DNA from: Terrimonas_A sp036262095
Lineage (GTDB): Bacteria > Bacteroidota > Bacteroidia > Chitinophagales > Chitinophagaceae
Assembly (NCBI GenBank): GCA_036262095.1
Contig: DATAJQ010000048.1
Location: forward strand, 1-36,155
Length of the DNA: 36,155 nt
Direction of reading: 5' to 3'
Shown: positions 7,036 to 16,559 of the stretch, one piece after another
Layout: each line of letters opens with the position of its first letter
How positions within the stretch are numbered: position 1 is the first letter of the stretch
Notes under the pieces: generated by a model
What the model was told of the DNA's origin: nothing
Databases searched by the model: none
The model's input: only the letters and a program-made list of their open reading frames with translations
Made by a program: the position numbers and the translations under genes

Positions 7036-9075
7036 ATGGCATTCAAACTACATTCCCCTTTTCCTCCTGCCGGCGACCAGCCAGAAGCGATACGTCAGCT
7101 CACCGAAGGCATTCTCTCCGGTGAAAAATACCAGACCCTCCTCGGTGTTACCGGTAGCGGAAAAACATATACCATTGCCAACATGATCCAAAATGTGCAA
7201 AGGCCAACCCTGGTCATAACGCACAATAAGACTCTTGTAGCCCAGCTATACGGAGAGTTCCGGCAATTCTTCCCGGAGAATGCTGTGGAGTACTTCGTTT
7301 CTTATTACGACTATTATCAGCCGGAAGCTTATATGCCGGTAAGCGATGTATACATTGAAAAAGATCTCAGCATCAATGATGAACTGGACAAGCTTAGGCT
7401 CCGTGCCACTTCCAGCCTGCTCAGCGGAAGAAGGGATATTATTGTTGTTGCTTCTGTAAGCTGTATCTATGGCATGGGCAACCCTACCGATTATGAAAAT
7501 GGCATCATCCGGATCGGTAAAGGCCAGACTATATCAAGGCAGGGATTTCTCCATTCACTTGTTAATTCATTATACAACCGCACTACCCTGGAATTTAACC
7601 GCGGCACTTTCCGCGTTAAAGGAGATACAGTAGACATTAATCTTCCGTATGTAGATTATGGCTACCGCATCACTTTTTTTGGTGACGAAATTGAAGAGAT
7701 AGAAAGCCTTGATGTGGTGACCGGAAAACGCATCGCCAAACTGGAAAATGCAGCCATATTCCCTGCTAACCTGTATGTGGCACCTAAAGACATTATGCAA
7801 CAGGTGATCTATGAAATACAGGATGAAATGCAGGCACAGGTTGAATATTTCAAAGCCAATGGAAAACTGATCGAAGCACAACGTTTAAAGGAACGGGTGG
7901 AATATGATGTGGAAATGATCAAGGAGTTGGGCTATTGCAATGGCATCGAAAACTATTCACGCTTCTTCGACCGGCGCAATCCCGGCACAAGGCCCTTCTG
8001 CCTGCTGGATTATTTTCCCAAAGATTTTGTGTGTGTTATTGACGAAAGCCACCAAACCGTGCCGCAGGTAAGCGGTATGTATGGCGGCGACCGGAGCAGG
8101 AAACTGATACTCGTGGATTATGGCTTCCGCCTTCCGAGTGCACTGGACAACCGTCCGCTCAACTTCCACGAATTCGAATCCATGCTCAATCAGACCGTAT
8201 ATGTTTCTGCCACCCCTGATGATTACGAGCTGGAAAAGACCGGAGGCGTGGTGATAGAGCAGGTAGTACGCCCTACCGGCCTGCTCGACCCTCCCATTGA
8301 TATCCGCCCCAGTGTGAACCAGATCGATGACCTGCTGGATGAAATTGACAAACGCGTAAAAAAAGGTGACCGGGTGCTGGTAACAACACTCACCAAACGG
8401 ATGGCAGAAGAAATGGATAAATATCTTCACCGCATTAATATCAAATCAAAATATATCCATAGCGAAGTAGATACATTGGAGCGCGTGGAGATATTGCGTC
8501 AACTCCGTTTGGGAGAAATTGATGTGCTGGTAGGTGTTAACCTGTTGAGGGAAGGCCTTGACCTGCCGGAAGTATCGCTGGTAGCCATACTGGATGCTGA
8601 TAAAGAAGGTTTTCTGCGCAATGAAAAATCATTGACACAAACTGCCGGCCGCGCTGCCCGCAATGTTGATGGCCTGGTCATTTTTTATGCTGATAAAATG
8701 ACCGAGAGCATGCAGAAAACCATTGATGAAACCAACCGCCGCCGCGAAAAACAGATCGCCTATAACATTGAGCACGGTATCACTCCAAAGACAGTTGTGA
8801 AATCAAAACAGCAGGTATTTGCTCAAACATCGGTACTCGATATCAAAGGTTATGACCCCGCCAATCCCTATGCTGTAGCCCCGGATGAAGACCTGGTGCC
8901 GGTAGCCGCTGAAGAACAGGCTGAGTATAAAACCATTCCTCAAACCGAGAAAGCCATTGGCAGGATTCGGAAGGATATGGAAAAAGCAGCCCGCGACCTG
9001 GACTTTATGGAAGCAGCGCGGTTAAGGGACGAAATGTTTGTGCTTCAAAAAAAGCTGGAGGAAATGAAAAAATAG
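7036..9075 (+). CDS. uvrB: UvrABC system protein B (excinuclease subunit)
   Basis: The 679-residue protein is full length. Walker A GVTGSGKT lies at 37-44. The damage-probing beta-hairpin region VSYYDYYQPEAYMP follows at about 88-101. The Walker B region carries DESH at about 336-339, and the late helicase motifs include VGVNLLREGLDLPEV and QTAGRAARN. The C-terminal UVR domain (about 640-675, with LDFMEAARLRDEM) is the UvrA/UvrC contact. UvrB is loaded on damaged DNA by UvrA, opens the helix, and recruits UvrC for the two cuts. The promoter element almost touches the ATG. Confidence 0.98.
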   Translation: MAFKLHSPFPPAGDQPEAIRQLTEGILSGEKYQTLLGVTGSGKTYTIANMIQNVQRPTLVITHNKTLVAQLYGEFRQFFPENAVEYFVSYYDYYQPEAYMPVSDVYIEKDLSINDELDKLRLRATSSLLSGRRDIIVVASVSCIYGMGNPTDYENGIIRIGKGQTISRQGFLHSLVNSLYNRTTLEFNRGTFRVKGDTVDINLPYVDYGYRITFFGDEIEEIESLDVVTGKRIAKLENAAIFPANLYVAPKDIMQQVIYEIQDEMQAQVEYFKANGKLIEAQRLKERVEYDVEMIKELGYCNGIENYSRFFDRRNPGTRPFCLLDYFPKDFVCVIDESHQTVPQVSGMYGGDRSRKLILVDYGFRLPSALDNRPLNFHEFESMLNQTVYVSATPDDYELEKTGGVVIEQVVRPTGLLDPPIDIRPSVNQIDDLLDEIDKRVKKGDRVLVTTLTKRMAEEMDKYLHRINIKSKYIHSEVDTLERVEILRQLRLGEIDVLVGVNLLREGLDLPEVSLVAILDADKEGFLRNEKSLTQTAGRAARNVDGLVIFYADKMTESMQKTIDETNRRREKQIAYNIEHGITPKTVVKSKQQVFAQTSVLDIKGYDPANPYAVAPDEDLVPVAAEEQAEYKTIPQTEKAIGRIRKDMEKAARDLDFMEAARLRDEMFVLQKKLEEMKK

Positions 9076-9143
9076 GCATTCGTAGTTTTACTTTCTCTAA
9101 CCAGGTGATTCTCCGCGATTTTCCAATCCTTAGGCCTTGTTTA

Positions 9144-9174
9144 TTGGTCAGAAATCCGGACCGCTTTATTTTTG
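9144..9174 (+). promoter_or_regulatory. Bacteroidota promoter (TTG-N20-TATTTTTG)
   Basis: TTG at 9144-9146 is followed after 20 bases by TATTTTTG at 9167-9174. Both elements of the Bacteroidota housekeeping promoter are present at a normal distance. The predicted transcript start is about 38 bases before the ATG at 9219. This is one of the two best promoter matches in the window. Confidence 0.6.
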
Positions 9175-9218
9175 ATAAAGTACCAGTATCCATTTTAAAA
9201 CCGGTAATCCAATTTTTT

Positions 9219-9446
9219 ATGAGAAAGCGTATCCATAGGGTTGCGAACTTCCTTGCGTTCAATCTTCTTTTTTTCGCCATCTACCTGAATTTTATTTACA
9301 AAGACCCTGCTGTTCCTACTGCCGATAAGAACCAGGAAGAAGCTGCAGCTTTCAGCGAAACATTAACGGCTGAAAAAAGCATGGAGAAAAAAGAAGCTCC
9401 TGCTGCCAGGGTTAATGAAGCAGTGTCAGCAAAGAAAATAAACTAA
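9219..9446 (+). CDS. Small single-pass membrane protein of unknown function
   Basis: No family is recognised. The 75-residue product begins MRKRIHRVANFLAFNLLFFA, giving a basic start and one membrane segment (about 9-27), followed by a charged Ala/Glu/Lys-rich tail (EEAAAFSETLTAEKSMEKKE) that is probably disordered or helical. The start was chosen because a strong promoter lies 45 bases upstream and the membrane segment follows at once; a longer frame reaching back to 9105 would cross that promoter. The topology rule puts the tail outside the cytoplasm. It lies between uvrB and polA. The promoter makes a real gene likely, but there is no homology support. Confidence 0.55.
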   Translation: MRKRIHRVANFLAFNLLFFAIYLNFIYKDPAVPTADKNQEEAAAFSETLTAEKSMEKKEAPAARVNEAVSAKKIN

Positions 9447-9528
9447 CTCCGCAGCCGCCCTTCATCCAGCTTCTGCTATCTTCCTTATGGCCTTGTCTGT
9501 ACCCGCCTGAAATAACTACCTTAGCGGC

Positions 9529-12369
9529 ATGGCAAAAAAAGTTTTTTTACTGGATGCAATGGCACTGGTATTCCGTGCTTATTATGCATTGATCCGCAGC
9601 CCAAGGCTGACTTCCAAAGGAAAAAATACCAACGCACAGTTTGGTTTCACCAATACTCTTGTTGAGCTCATCAACAAACAAAAGCCATCCCATATGGCTG
9701 TTTGTTTTGATACATCTGCCCCCACTGAAAGGCATACCGACTTTGAGCATTATAAAGCTAACCGGCAGGAAGCACCTGAAGACATTATCAGCGCCATACC
9801 CGATATTAAAGCGATCATTACCGCCTTCAATATTCCCTGTATTGAGCTCGATGGATATGAAGCTGATGATATCATTGGCACACTGAGCAAACAGGCCGAA
9901 GCAGCCGGGTATGAAGTGTATATGGTTACCCCTGACAAAGATTACGGTCAGCTGGTAAGTAATAACATCAAAATATATAAACCAGGCTACCAGGGTGGTG
10001 ATGTGGAAATAATGGGACCCGAAGAAGTTTGTGCCAAATGGAATATCAAAGACGTGGCACAGGTAATTGATATTTTAGGGCTAATGGGCGATGCTGTGGA
10101 TAATATACCAGGCATTGCCGGTGTAGGTGAAAAAACAGCCGCAAAACTATTGGGAGAATATGGAACCCTGGAAAATGTAGTAGAAAAAGCTGACCAGATA
10201 AAAGGTGCGCTTGGCGAAAAAGTAAGAAAAGGAAAAGAAGATGCTTTGCTTTCCAAAAAACTGGCCACTATTATTACCAATGTACCGGTAACTTTTCATG
10301 AAGAGGATTTTCGTATAAAAGATCTGGACAAAGAAAAACTCAAAACGGTTTTTGCAGACCTTGAATTTAAAACATTAGGCAAGCGCCTGCTTGGTGAAGA
10401 AGTAAGTGAAGTGAAAACGGCTCCGGAAGGAGTGCAAACAGACCTGTTTGGAAATATAATTGAACCCCCTGCTGCTAAAGCTACCGCTAAAGCAGCAACA
10501 GTAAGTGCCGCTACTGATACAGAAGAGGGAGCTGAAGGCACTGTTGATAAGAACATCCATAACACCTCTCACACTTATACGGCAATAGAAGGAGACAAGG
10601 CTATCAAAGAACTGGTAGCCGCTTTATCCAAACACACAGAGATCTGTTTTGATACAGAAACCACCGGCATTGATGCCAACCTTGCCGAACTTGTAGGGTT
10701 GAGTTTTTCTGTAACCCCGGGAGAAGCATTTTATGTTCCCTGCCCTGCAGATCAACAACAAACAAAGCACATCCTTTCTTTTTTCCAGCCTTTATTTGAA
10801 GACAATAAAAAAATATGGATCGGGCAAAATACCAAATACGATCTGCTGGTGCTGAAATGGTATGGCATGGAAATAACCGGAAAGCTGTTTGATACCATGC
10901 TTGCCCATTATGTGATAGAACCTGATGGTAAAAGAGGGATGGACCTGCTGAGCAATAAATTCCTTGGATATGAACCGGTCCATATCGAAGAGCTGATCGG
11001 TAAAAAAGGAAAAACACAGGGCAATATGCGCGACGTTGAACTGGATAAGATAACAGACTATGCCGCAGAAGATGCTGATATCACCCTCCAGTTGAAGAAT
11101 GTGTTTACCCCCATGCTGAAATCAAAAGAAGTGGAAAGGGTGTTTGAAGAAGTGGAAAGCCCACTGGTGAAGGTGCTGGTAGATATGGAATTCGAAGGCG
11201 TTAAAATAGACGAGGGCTTCCTGAAGGATTATTCCCGTGAGCTTGAAAAAGAAGCAAAAGCTGCAGAAGAAAATGTGTACCAAAAAGCTGGGGTCCGCTT
11301 TAATCTTGCATCGCCCAAGCAACTGGGTGAGGTGCTTTTTGATAAGCTGAAGCTGGACCCATCTGCCAAAAAAACAAAGACCGGTCAATATCAAACCGGT
11401 GAAGATGTGTTGTTGAAGCTTGCTGCAAGAGGCAACCAGATCGTGGAAGATATCCTGGCATTCCGTGAGCTTACCAAGCTCAAATCAACTTATGTGGATA
11501 CCCTTCCTGAGCTGATAAATCCTAAAACAGGACGCGTGCATACCACTTATGGCCAGGCAGTGGCTGTAACCGGAAGGCTGGCCAGCAATAACCCCAATCT
11601 CCAGAATATCCCTGTAAGAACAGACCGCGGGAAGGAAATACGCAAAGCATTTATTCCAAGAGATGAAAAACATATCATACTGTCAGCAGATTATTCACAA
11701 ATAGAGTTAAGGATCGTTGCATCGATCAGTGGGGATGTGAACATGTGTGATGCATTCCGGAAAGGAACGGATATCCATACTGCAACCGCTTCCCGTGTGT
11801 ATAATGTGCTTGAAACCGAAGTGACCAAAGAAATGCGCTACAAAGCCAAGAGCGTGAATTTCGGGATCATTTATGGCCAGGGTGCATTTGGACTGGCTGA
11901 CAACCTGGGCATTTCCCGGACGGAAGCAAAAGAGATCATCGACAACTACAAAAAGCAATTTCCTGGAATACAGCAATATATGGACAATACCATCAACTTT
12001 GCGCGCGAACATGGGTATGTGCAAACGCTGATGGGAAGAAAAAGATGGCTAAAAGACATTAATTCTGCTAATTTCACTGTCCGGGGTTTTGCTGAGCGGA
12101 ATGCTATTAACTCCCCGATACAGGGCACAGCTGCAGATATGATCAAACTGGCGATGCAAAAAGTGCATGCTGCCATGAAAAAAGCGAAGATGAGAAGCAA
12201 GATGATATTGCAGGTGCATGACGAGTTGCTGTTTGATGCTGTAAAAGAAGAAGTGGCAGAATTGAAACCCCTGATCCTGGAAAACATGCAATCCGCTTTA
12301 CCGCTTCCCAATGAAGTTCCTGTGATCGCAGAATGTGGGGAAGGCAATAACTGGTTAGCAGCGCATTAA
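9529..12369 (+). CDS. polA: DNA polymerase I
   Basis: The 946-residue protein has all three PolA domains. The 5'-3' nuclease domain occupies about 1-300 (DFEHYKANRQE, YEADDIIGTL, DKDYGQLV, MGDAVDNIPGIAGVGEKTA). A low-complexity Ala/Thr linker lies at about 305-340. The proofreading exonuclease keeps its metal site (CFDTETTGID, Asp375 and Glu377), so proofreading is probably active. The polymerase domain has motif A ADYSQIELR (Asp721), motif B KSVNFGIIYGQGAFGL and motif C QVHDELLFD (Asp898). It fills gaps after excision repair and removes Okazaki primers. uvrB lies about 450 bases upstream, which is functionally apt since PolA fills UvrABC patches, but the genes seem separately transcribed. 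Confidence 0.98.
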   Translation: MAKKVFLLDAMALVFRAYYALIRSPRLTSKGKNTNAQFGFTNTLVELINKQKPSHMAVCFDTSAPTERHTDFEHYKANRQEAPEDIISAIPDIKAIITAFNIPCIELDGYEADDIIGTLSKQAEAAGYEVYMVTPDKDYGQLVSNNIKIYKPGYQGGDVEIMGPEEVCAKWNIKDVAQVIDILGLMGDAVDNIPGIAGVGEKTAAKLLGEYGTLENVVEKADQIKGALGEKVRKGKEDALLSKKLATIITNVPVTFHEEDFRIKDLDKEKLKTVFADLEFKTLGKRLLGEEVSEVKTAPEGVQTDLFGNIIEPPAAKATAKAATVSAATDTEEGAEGTVDKNIHNTSHTYTAIEGDKAIKELVAALSKHTEICFDTETTGIDANLAELVGLSFSVTPGEAFYVPCPADQQQTKHILSFFQPLFEDNKKIWIGQNTKYDLLVLKWYGMEITGKLFDTMLAHYVIEPDGKRGMDLLSNKFLGYEPVHIEELIGKKGKTQGNMRDVELDKITDYAAEDADITLQLKNVFTPMLKSKEVERVFEEVESPLVKVLVDMEFEGVKIDEGFLKDYSRELEKEAKAAEENVYQKAGVRFNLASPKQLGEVLFDKLKLDPSAKKTKTGQYQTGEDVLLKLAARGNQIVEDILAFRELTKLKSTYVDTLPELINPKTGRVHTTYGQAVAVTGRLASNNPNLQNIPVRTDRGKEIRKAFIPRDEKHIILSADYSQIELRIVASISGDVNMCDAFRKGTDIHTATASRVYNVLETEVTKEMRYKAKSVNFGIIYGQGAFGLADNLGISRTEAKEIIDNYKKQFPGIQQYMDNTINFAREHGYVQTLMGRKRWLKDINSANFTVRGFAERNAINSPIQGTAADMIKLAMQKVHAAMKKAKMRSKMILQVHDELLFDAVKEEVAELKPLILENMQSALPLPNEVPVIAECGEGNNWLAAH

Positions 12370-12425
12370 AACGACACATTTATCCGTTATAGCAGCAAGC
12401 AACGCAATTGTAGACTGCCCTTTTT

Positions 12426-14711
12426 ATGAAAATTGATAACAAAAAGCTTTTTGTAACAGATCTGCTGGCTGAAACCGGCCGGGAGGATGTTCTTTCCATT
12501 CAATTATCAGATCAGCTTAATGATGGGTTCAACAAAGCTGTTTTCGACGCACTTGCTGAAGGATTGGTGGTGCAGGATGCAAAAGGAGAAGTCATTGTTT
12601 ACAACAGAGCAGCCCAATCAATTCTTGGCCTTACCAAAGAACAACTGATAGACAAAAAATTCCTGGAAAATAAAGTAAAATGCTTTCATGAAGACGGCTC
12701 ACCATTTTCCTGGGATCTGTTTCCCGCAGTGATCGTTGCACGAACAGGAACTTCACAAACAAATATTGTACTTGGCTGGAAGTATACAGATGGGAATATC
12801 CGGTGGATCAATATCAATTCCCACCCAATAATCGAAGAAACAGGAAAGCTGAAAGGAACAGTTACCTCTTTTACTGATATTACTGCTATAAAAGCTGCGC
12901 AGGAAGAAATGAAGCGATCAGAAGAAAAACTTCATTCCGTAGTAAATAGCAGCAAGAATGGGGTTTTCCTTATTGACAAAAACTACAACATACTCCTCGT
13001 AAATGAAGATGCCGTTAACCGGCAAATGATCATGTCTGGCGTGCCTAAGATACAGGAAGGTATGTGCTTTCTCGATATATTGCCTGAACATCGCAGAAAG
13101 CCGGTTAAGGATGCCCTCGATAGTGTGCTTCGTGGGCAGTCTGTTGAATATGAAATTGTATACACAAAAGCAGATAACCAGGACCTGTGGTTGCTGGCCA
13201 ATTATACACCGGTAAAAGATAAAAACGGAGAGATCACTGCCATCTGTTTTACCACAAATGATATTACCGCCCTGAAGACAAATGAATCTGCCTTAAATAA
13301 AAGCGAGCAGCGATGGAAATTCGCCCTCGATGGGGCCGGGGATGGTGTATGGGAATATAATTTTCAAACCAAGGAATCTTATTATTCTCCGCTTTATAAA
13401 AACATGCTTGGTTTTACCGATGAAGAATTCCAGAACGAAGCATACGAATGGCATTCGCGCATTCATCCTGACGATCTGAAAAAAATAACCGGCATTGACA
13501 AATTGTATGAAGATCATGCCATCAGGAATCACTCAGTGGAATATCGCTTAAGAAGCAAGTCTGGCGAATACGTATGGGTGCTTGACAGGGGAATGCTGCT
13601 TGAATGGACACCGGATGGTAAACCGCTTACGCTGATCGGTACACATAAAAACATCACCGAAGAAAAAATGCGGGAAGAGGATTTGCTGCAATCCCGCCAG
13701 CGGTTCAGTTCTTTCATGGCCAATACGCCTACTTTATCCTGGATCATTGACGAGAACGCCATTTTCCGCTTTCTTAATGTGCCCTATCAGAAAGCATTTA
13801 ATCTCACGGAATCAGATATCGGAAGATCCATTTACGATATTTTCCCAAAGCATATATGTGATCCTTTTATAGAAAATAACTGGAAAGTCTGGAATTCCGG
13901 GGCATCTATTGAAATTATTGAAGAAGGCATTGATCCGGAGGGAGAGGCCCACCTGTATCATATTTTCAAATTTCCCCTGGAATCTGAAAATGGGCTTCGA
14001 ATGCTTGGAGGTGTGGCTTTGGACATTACGCAGAAAGTGTTGCTGGAAAAGCGGCTTGCAGAAGAACAGGAGAAGAAGAAAAGAGAAATCATCCTGGCCA
14101 TTATGAATGCCCAGGAAAATGAACGGAAAGAGCTGGCTTATGAGTTGCATGATAATGTGAACCAGATATTGTCTTCTTCACGCCTGATGCTGGAAGTGGC
14201 TATTGAAAAACCGGGCATCAGCCATGAATTCATGCGCCGCAGCCTGAACTATTTGCAGGATGCTGTTACAGAATTGCGAAAGATCAGCCATAGTCTTATA
14301 CCCGGCACCCTGCGCGATATAAGCCTTGAAGCCGCAATCGAAGAAGTGGTGCAGAACATTAATGCAACGAGGAAGATCAAGATCACTTATCAAAAAGAGA
14401 TCGACCTGTCCGGAAAAAACATTTTACCGGAAATACAACTGGCAATACTCCGCATTGTGCAAGAACAATGCAACAATATTCTGAAACATGCTAATGCAAC
14501 AGAAGCGTCTATCTCACTGAACATAAATTCCCGGGAAATTCTATTGTTGATTGACGATAATGGCAATGGATTTGATACGGTAAATACCAAAAAAGGCCTG
14601 GGATTGAATAATATCTTTAACCGTACCGCCTATTATCATGGCACCATACAACTGGATTCATCAGTTGGCAATGGCTGCAGCTTACAGATCCGTATACCCT
14701 TATCTGCCTGA
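12426..14711 (+). CDS. Multi-PAS sensor histidine kinase, NarL/DesK type (HisKA_3)
   Basis: The 761-residue protein has no membrane segment, so it probably senses in the cytoplasm. I see four PAS-type modules: about 30-155 (ALAEGLVVQDAKGEVIVYNR), 165-290, 295-420 (PAS_3-like, with a PAC end GTHKNITEEK) and 425-545. A coiled-coil stretch leads to HisKA_3, where the phosphorylated His575 lies in ENERKELAYELHDNVNQIL. The HATPase domain shows QEQCNNILKHANATEA, DDNGNGFD and GLGLNNI. Kinases of this type phosphorylate LuxR/NarL-family regulators. No such regulator lies in this window, so it is an orphan and its signal is unknown. Confidence 0.9.
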   Translation: MKIDNKKLFVTDLLAETGREDVLSIQLSDQLNDGFNKAVFDALAEGLVVQDAKGEVIVYNRAAQSILGLTKEQLIDKKFLENKVKCFHEDGSPFSWDLFPAVIVARTGTSQTNIVLGWKYTDGNIRWININSHPIIEETGKLKGTVTSFTDITAIKAAQEEMKRSEEKLHSVVNSSKNGVFLIDKNYNILLVNEDAVNRQMIMSGVPKIQEGMCFLDILPEHRRKPVKDALDSVLRGQSVEYEIVYTKADNQDLWLLANYTPVKDKNGEITAICFTTNDITALKTNESALNKSEQRWKFALDGAGDGVWEYNFQTKESYYSPLYKNMLGFTDEEFQNEAYEWHSRIHPDDLKKITGIDKLYEDHAIRNHSVEYRLRSKSGEYVWVLDRGMLLEWTPDGKPLTLIGTHKNITEEKMREEDLLQSRQRFSSFMANTPTLSWIIDENAIFRFLNVPYQKAFNLTESDIGRSIYDIFPKHICDPFIENNWKVWNSGASIEIIEEGIDPEGEAHLYHIFKFPLESENGLRMLGGVALDITQKVLLEKRLAEEQEKKKREIILAIMNAQENERKELAYELHDNVNQILSSSRLMLEVAIEKPGISHEFMRRSLNYLQDAVTELRKISHSLIPGTLRDISLEAAIEEVVQNINATRKIKITYQKEIDLSGKNILPEIQLAILRIVQEQCNNILKHANATEASISLNINSREILLLIDDNGNGFDTVNTKKGLGLNNIFNRTAYYHGTIQLDSSVGNGCSLQIRIPLSA

Positions 14712-14799
14712 TCTTTCGTCGGCTTTATTTCCAGGTTCATCGGGCAGGCTGTTTTAATTCAGGGTATGTTTTTTTACTTTTTCAATAAATCTTGCAAAC

Positions 14800-15462
14800 A
14801 TGAAACGCTTAACTCTAATCTTTTGCTCTGCAGCAATAATATTTGCTGCCTGCAATAACGAATCTAAAACGCCGGAGGAAACAACCAAAACGGATACCCC
14901 GGCTGCTGCTACCGCCGAAAAAAAGGCTGAGCCTTACACTATGCCAGACTCTGCAACCATGATGAAAAACTGGACAGCTTATATGACTCCGGGCGATATG
15001 CATAAAATGATGGCTTCCTGGAATGGAAACTGGACAGGAGAAATAACCATGTGGGAAACTCCGGATGCACCGCCCCAAAAAAGTGTTGGAAAGGCTGTCA
15101 ATAAAATGATCATGGGAGGACGTTACCAATCGGGTACGTATTCCGGTAATATGATGGGCATGCCCTTCGAGGGTCAGTCTACCCTTGCTTATGACAACAA
15201 CTCCAAACAATTTATTTCCTCCTGGATTGATAATATGGGCACAGGCATGATGGTGCTCAAAGGTGGTTGGGATCCTGCCAGCAAATCCATGACCTTAACC
15301 GGTAAAATGATAGACCCCATCTCAGGTACCAACCGGGAAACAGAAATACGTGAAGTATTTAAAATAATTGACGACAACACACAAACAATGGAAATGTATT
15401 GCCCGGGAATGGATGGAAAAGAGTTTAAAACAATGGAAATAAAATATACAAGGAATAAATAA
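14800..15462 (+). CDS. DUF1579 family lipoprotein
   Basis: The 220-residue protein starts with a lipoprotein signal (MKRLTLIFCSAAIIFAACNN, lipid Cys18) and a Thr/Ala/Lys-rich linker to about residue 45. The remainder resembles DUF1579: SWNGNWTGEITMWETPDAPP, MGGRYQSGTYSGNMMGMPFE, and TLAYDNNSKQFISSWIDNMG followed by a Gly-rich hairpin. The family is thought to form a beta-barrel-like fold and has no known activity. Methionine is unusually frequent in residues 47-130, which might reflect metal or oxidant handling, but that is speculation. The gene stands alone and ends at a hairpin shared with the opposite strand. Confidence 0.8.
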   Translation: MKRLTLIFCSAAIIFAACNNESKTPEETTKTDTPAAATAEKKAEPYTMPDSATMMKNWTAYMTPGDMHKMMASWNGNWTGEITMWETPDAPPQKSVGKAVNKMIMGGRYQSGTYSGNMMGMPFEGQSTLAYDNNSKQFISSWIDNMGTGMMVLKGGWDPASKSMTLTGKMIDPISGTNRETEIREVFKIIDDNTQTMEMYCPGMDGKEFKTMEIKYTRNK

Positions 15463-15475
15463 CCGTATTGAATAG

Positions 15476-15516
15476 ATGGCGTAATGGTTTTAAAAGACCA
15501 TTACGCCATTTTTATT
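15476..15516. terminator. Bidirectional terminator between convergent genes
   Basis: ATGGCGTAATGGT (15476-15488) pairs perfectly with 15497-15509 across an eight-base loop. T-rich sequence follows on the plus strand. It separates the DUF1579 gene from the SRPBCC gene on the minus strand. Confidence 0.8.
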
Positions 15517-16020
15517 TTATGATGATATCACTTCTCCGATCTTTTCATTCCTGTTCCTCAAATCTATTCCCCCTTCCAGCATCGATTTAAGATTGGCCAT
15601 ATAAAATGTCCATCCTGTTTTGCACCCGATATGATAGTTCTGAAACCCCTTATCATCCGTAGGAATATTTTCCTGCAACAACTCCACGATCGTTTCACCG
15701 TCTAATTTAAAAATTGAAACAGTGCAGATCCCCGCTTTCCCAAAACGGAAGCGGAAGCGGTCTTTTCCATTTTGTTCCAGCACTTCTCCTTCTTCAAATG
15801 TAGAATCAGGATATCCATGCCAGCGCCACAGGTATGCATCACCTTCCTGCACGCTGTCCTTCGCTTTTCTTTCTGCTTCATCTATGCTGCGGAATGAGGC
15901 CTGCCTAAGGAAAAAATGTTCAAGACCCGCAGGCGTTGTCCAGCTTTCAAAAATTTTCTCTACCGGAGCTTTCACAGGAATACGTACTATGAATCGGCTT
16001 TTATCAAAATCATTTCCCAT
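15517..16020 (-). CDS. SRPBCC (AHSA1/START-like) ligand-binding domain protein
   Basis: The 167-residue soluble protein fits the AHSA1-type SRPBCC family: RFIVRIPVKAPVEKIFESWT is the opening strand and helix, LEHFFLRQASF follows, and the closing helix is GCKTGWTFYMANLKSMLEGG. These folds form a deep hydrophobic pocket; bound ligands are seldom known. GDAYLWRWHGYPD and EEGEVLE form the middle strands. The gene lies downstream of the DUF1761 gene with 27 bases between, and the two are probably co-transcribed. No catalytic residues are evident. Confidence 0.8.
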   Translation of the reverse strand: MGNDFDKSRFIVRIPVKAPVEKIFESWTTPAGLEHFFLRQASFRSIDEAERKAKDSVQEGDAYLWRWHGYPDSTFEEGEVLEQNGKDRFRFRFGKAGICTVSIFKLDGETIVELLQENIPTDDKGFQNYHIGCKTGWTFYMANLKSMLEGGIDLRNRNEKIGEVISS

Positions 16021-16047
16021 ACTATAGAAATTTTACGTTTTTCTGAA

Positions 16048-16482
16048 TTATCTCCACACACCAATAATCGCACCCATTAGTGTAAGTGATACAAGACTAT
16101 AGAATCCATTGATCAATATCACCCGCCAGGGCTTTTGTTCAAACAGGCTGTGGATAGCAATAGCGCAAAAAGTCCATATCCCGGCAAGAAGTCCTGCTGT
16201 AGCGCCCCACGACATATCAACCACTGGAACGCATTGGCCTGTACATCCTTCGGGTGAAGGAGCAAGGAACATGCCCAGGTTGGCAGCCATCAGCAATGAA
16301 AAGATCAGCGTCCATCCAAACACCTTCACCTTACTGCTTTTTTTTACATCTTCCTCCGTTAGCTGATTGTCTTTCATCCATGCTCTGCCAAACAAACCTG
16401 GTGAATACCATATTCCTCCAACAACAAAAGAGGAGAGGCCGGCTACCAGCACAGCGAGCCAATTGATGGTTCCTAGTTGCAT
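16048..16482 (-). CDS. DUF1761 family membrane protein
   Basis: The 144-residue protein has four predicted membrane segments (about 7-27, 53-73, 90-112 and 120-142). Sequence features match DUF1761: NWLAVLVAGLSSFVVGGIWY near the start with the typical WYSPGLFGRAWM, and the ending LINGFYSLVSLTLMGAIIGV. The family is common in Bacteroidota and has no known function. The SRPBCC gene follows in the same direction. Two cysteines in GCTGQCVPV (about 79-84) lie in a loop. The divergent LytS-type kinase begins 77 bases upstream. Confidence 0.8.
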   Translation of the reverse strand: MQLGTINWLAVLVAGLSSFVVGGIWYSPGLFGRAWMKDNQLTEEDVKKSSKVKVFGWTLIFSLLMAANLGMFLAPSPEGCTGQCVPVVDMSWGATAGLLAGIWTFCAIAIHSLFEQKPWRVILINGFYSLVSLTLMGAIIGVWR

Positions 16483-16559
16483 AGTAATAAGTTTTTAGTG
16501 GCTGATCAAATGATATATCTAAACTATTACCTAATTTTTACCTCCCAATTGTAAAGAGA

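Noticed and set aside
12426..14711. Partner regulator for the multi-PAS kinase at 17682-18434
   Set aside because: That regulator is LytTR type and sits beside its own LytS-type kinase; NarL-type kinases use LuxR-type regulators.
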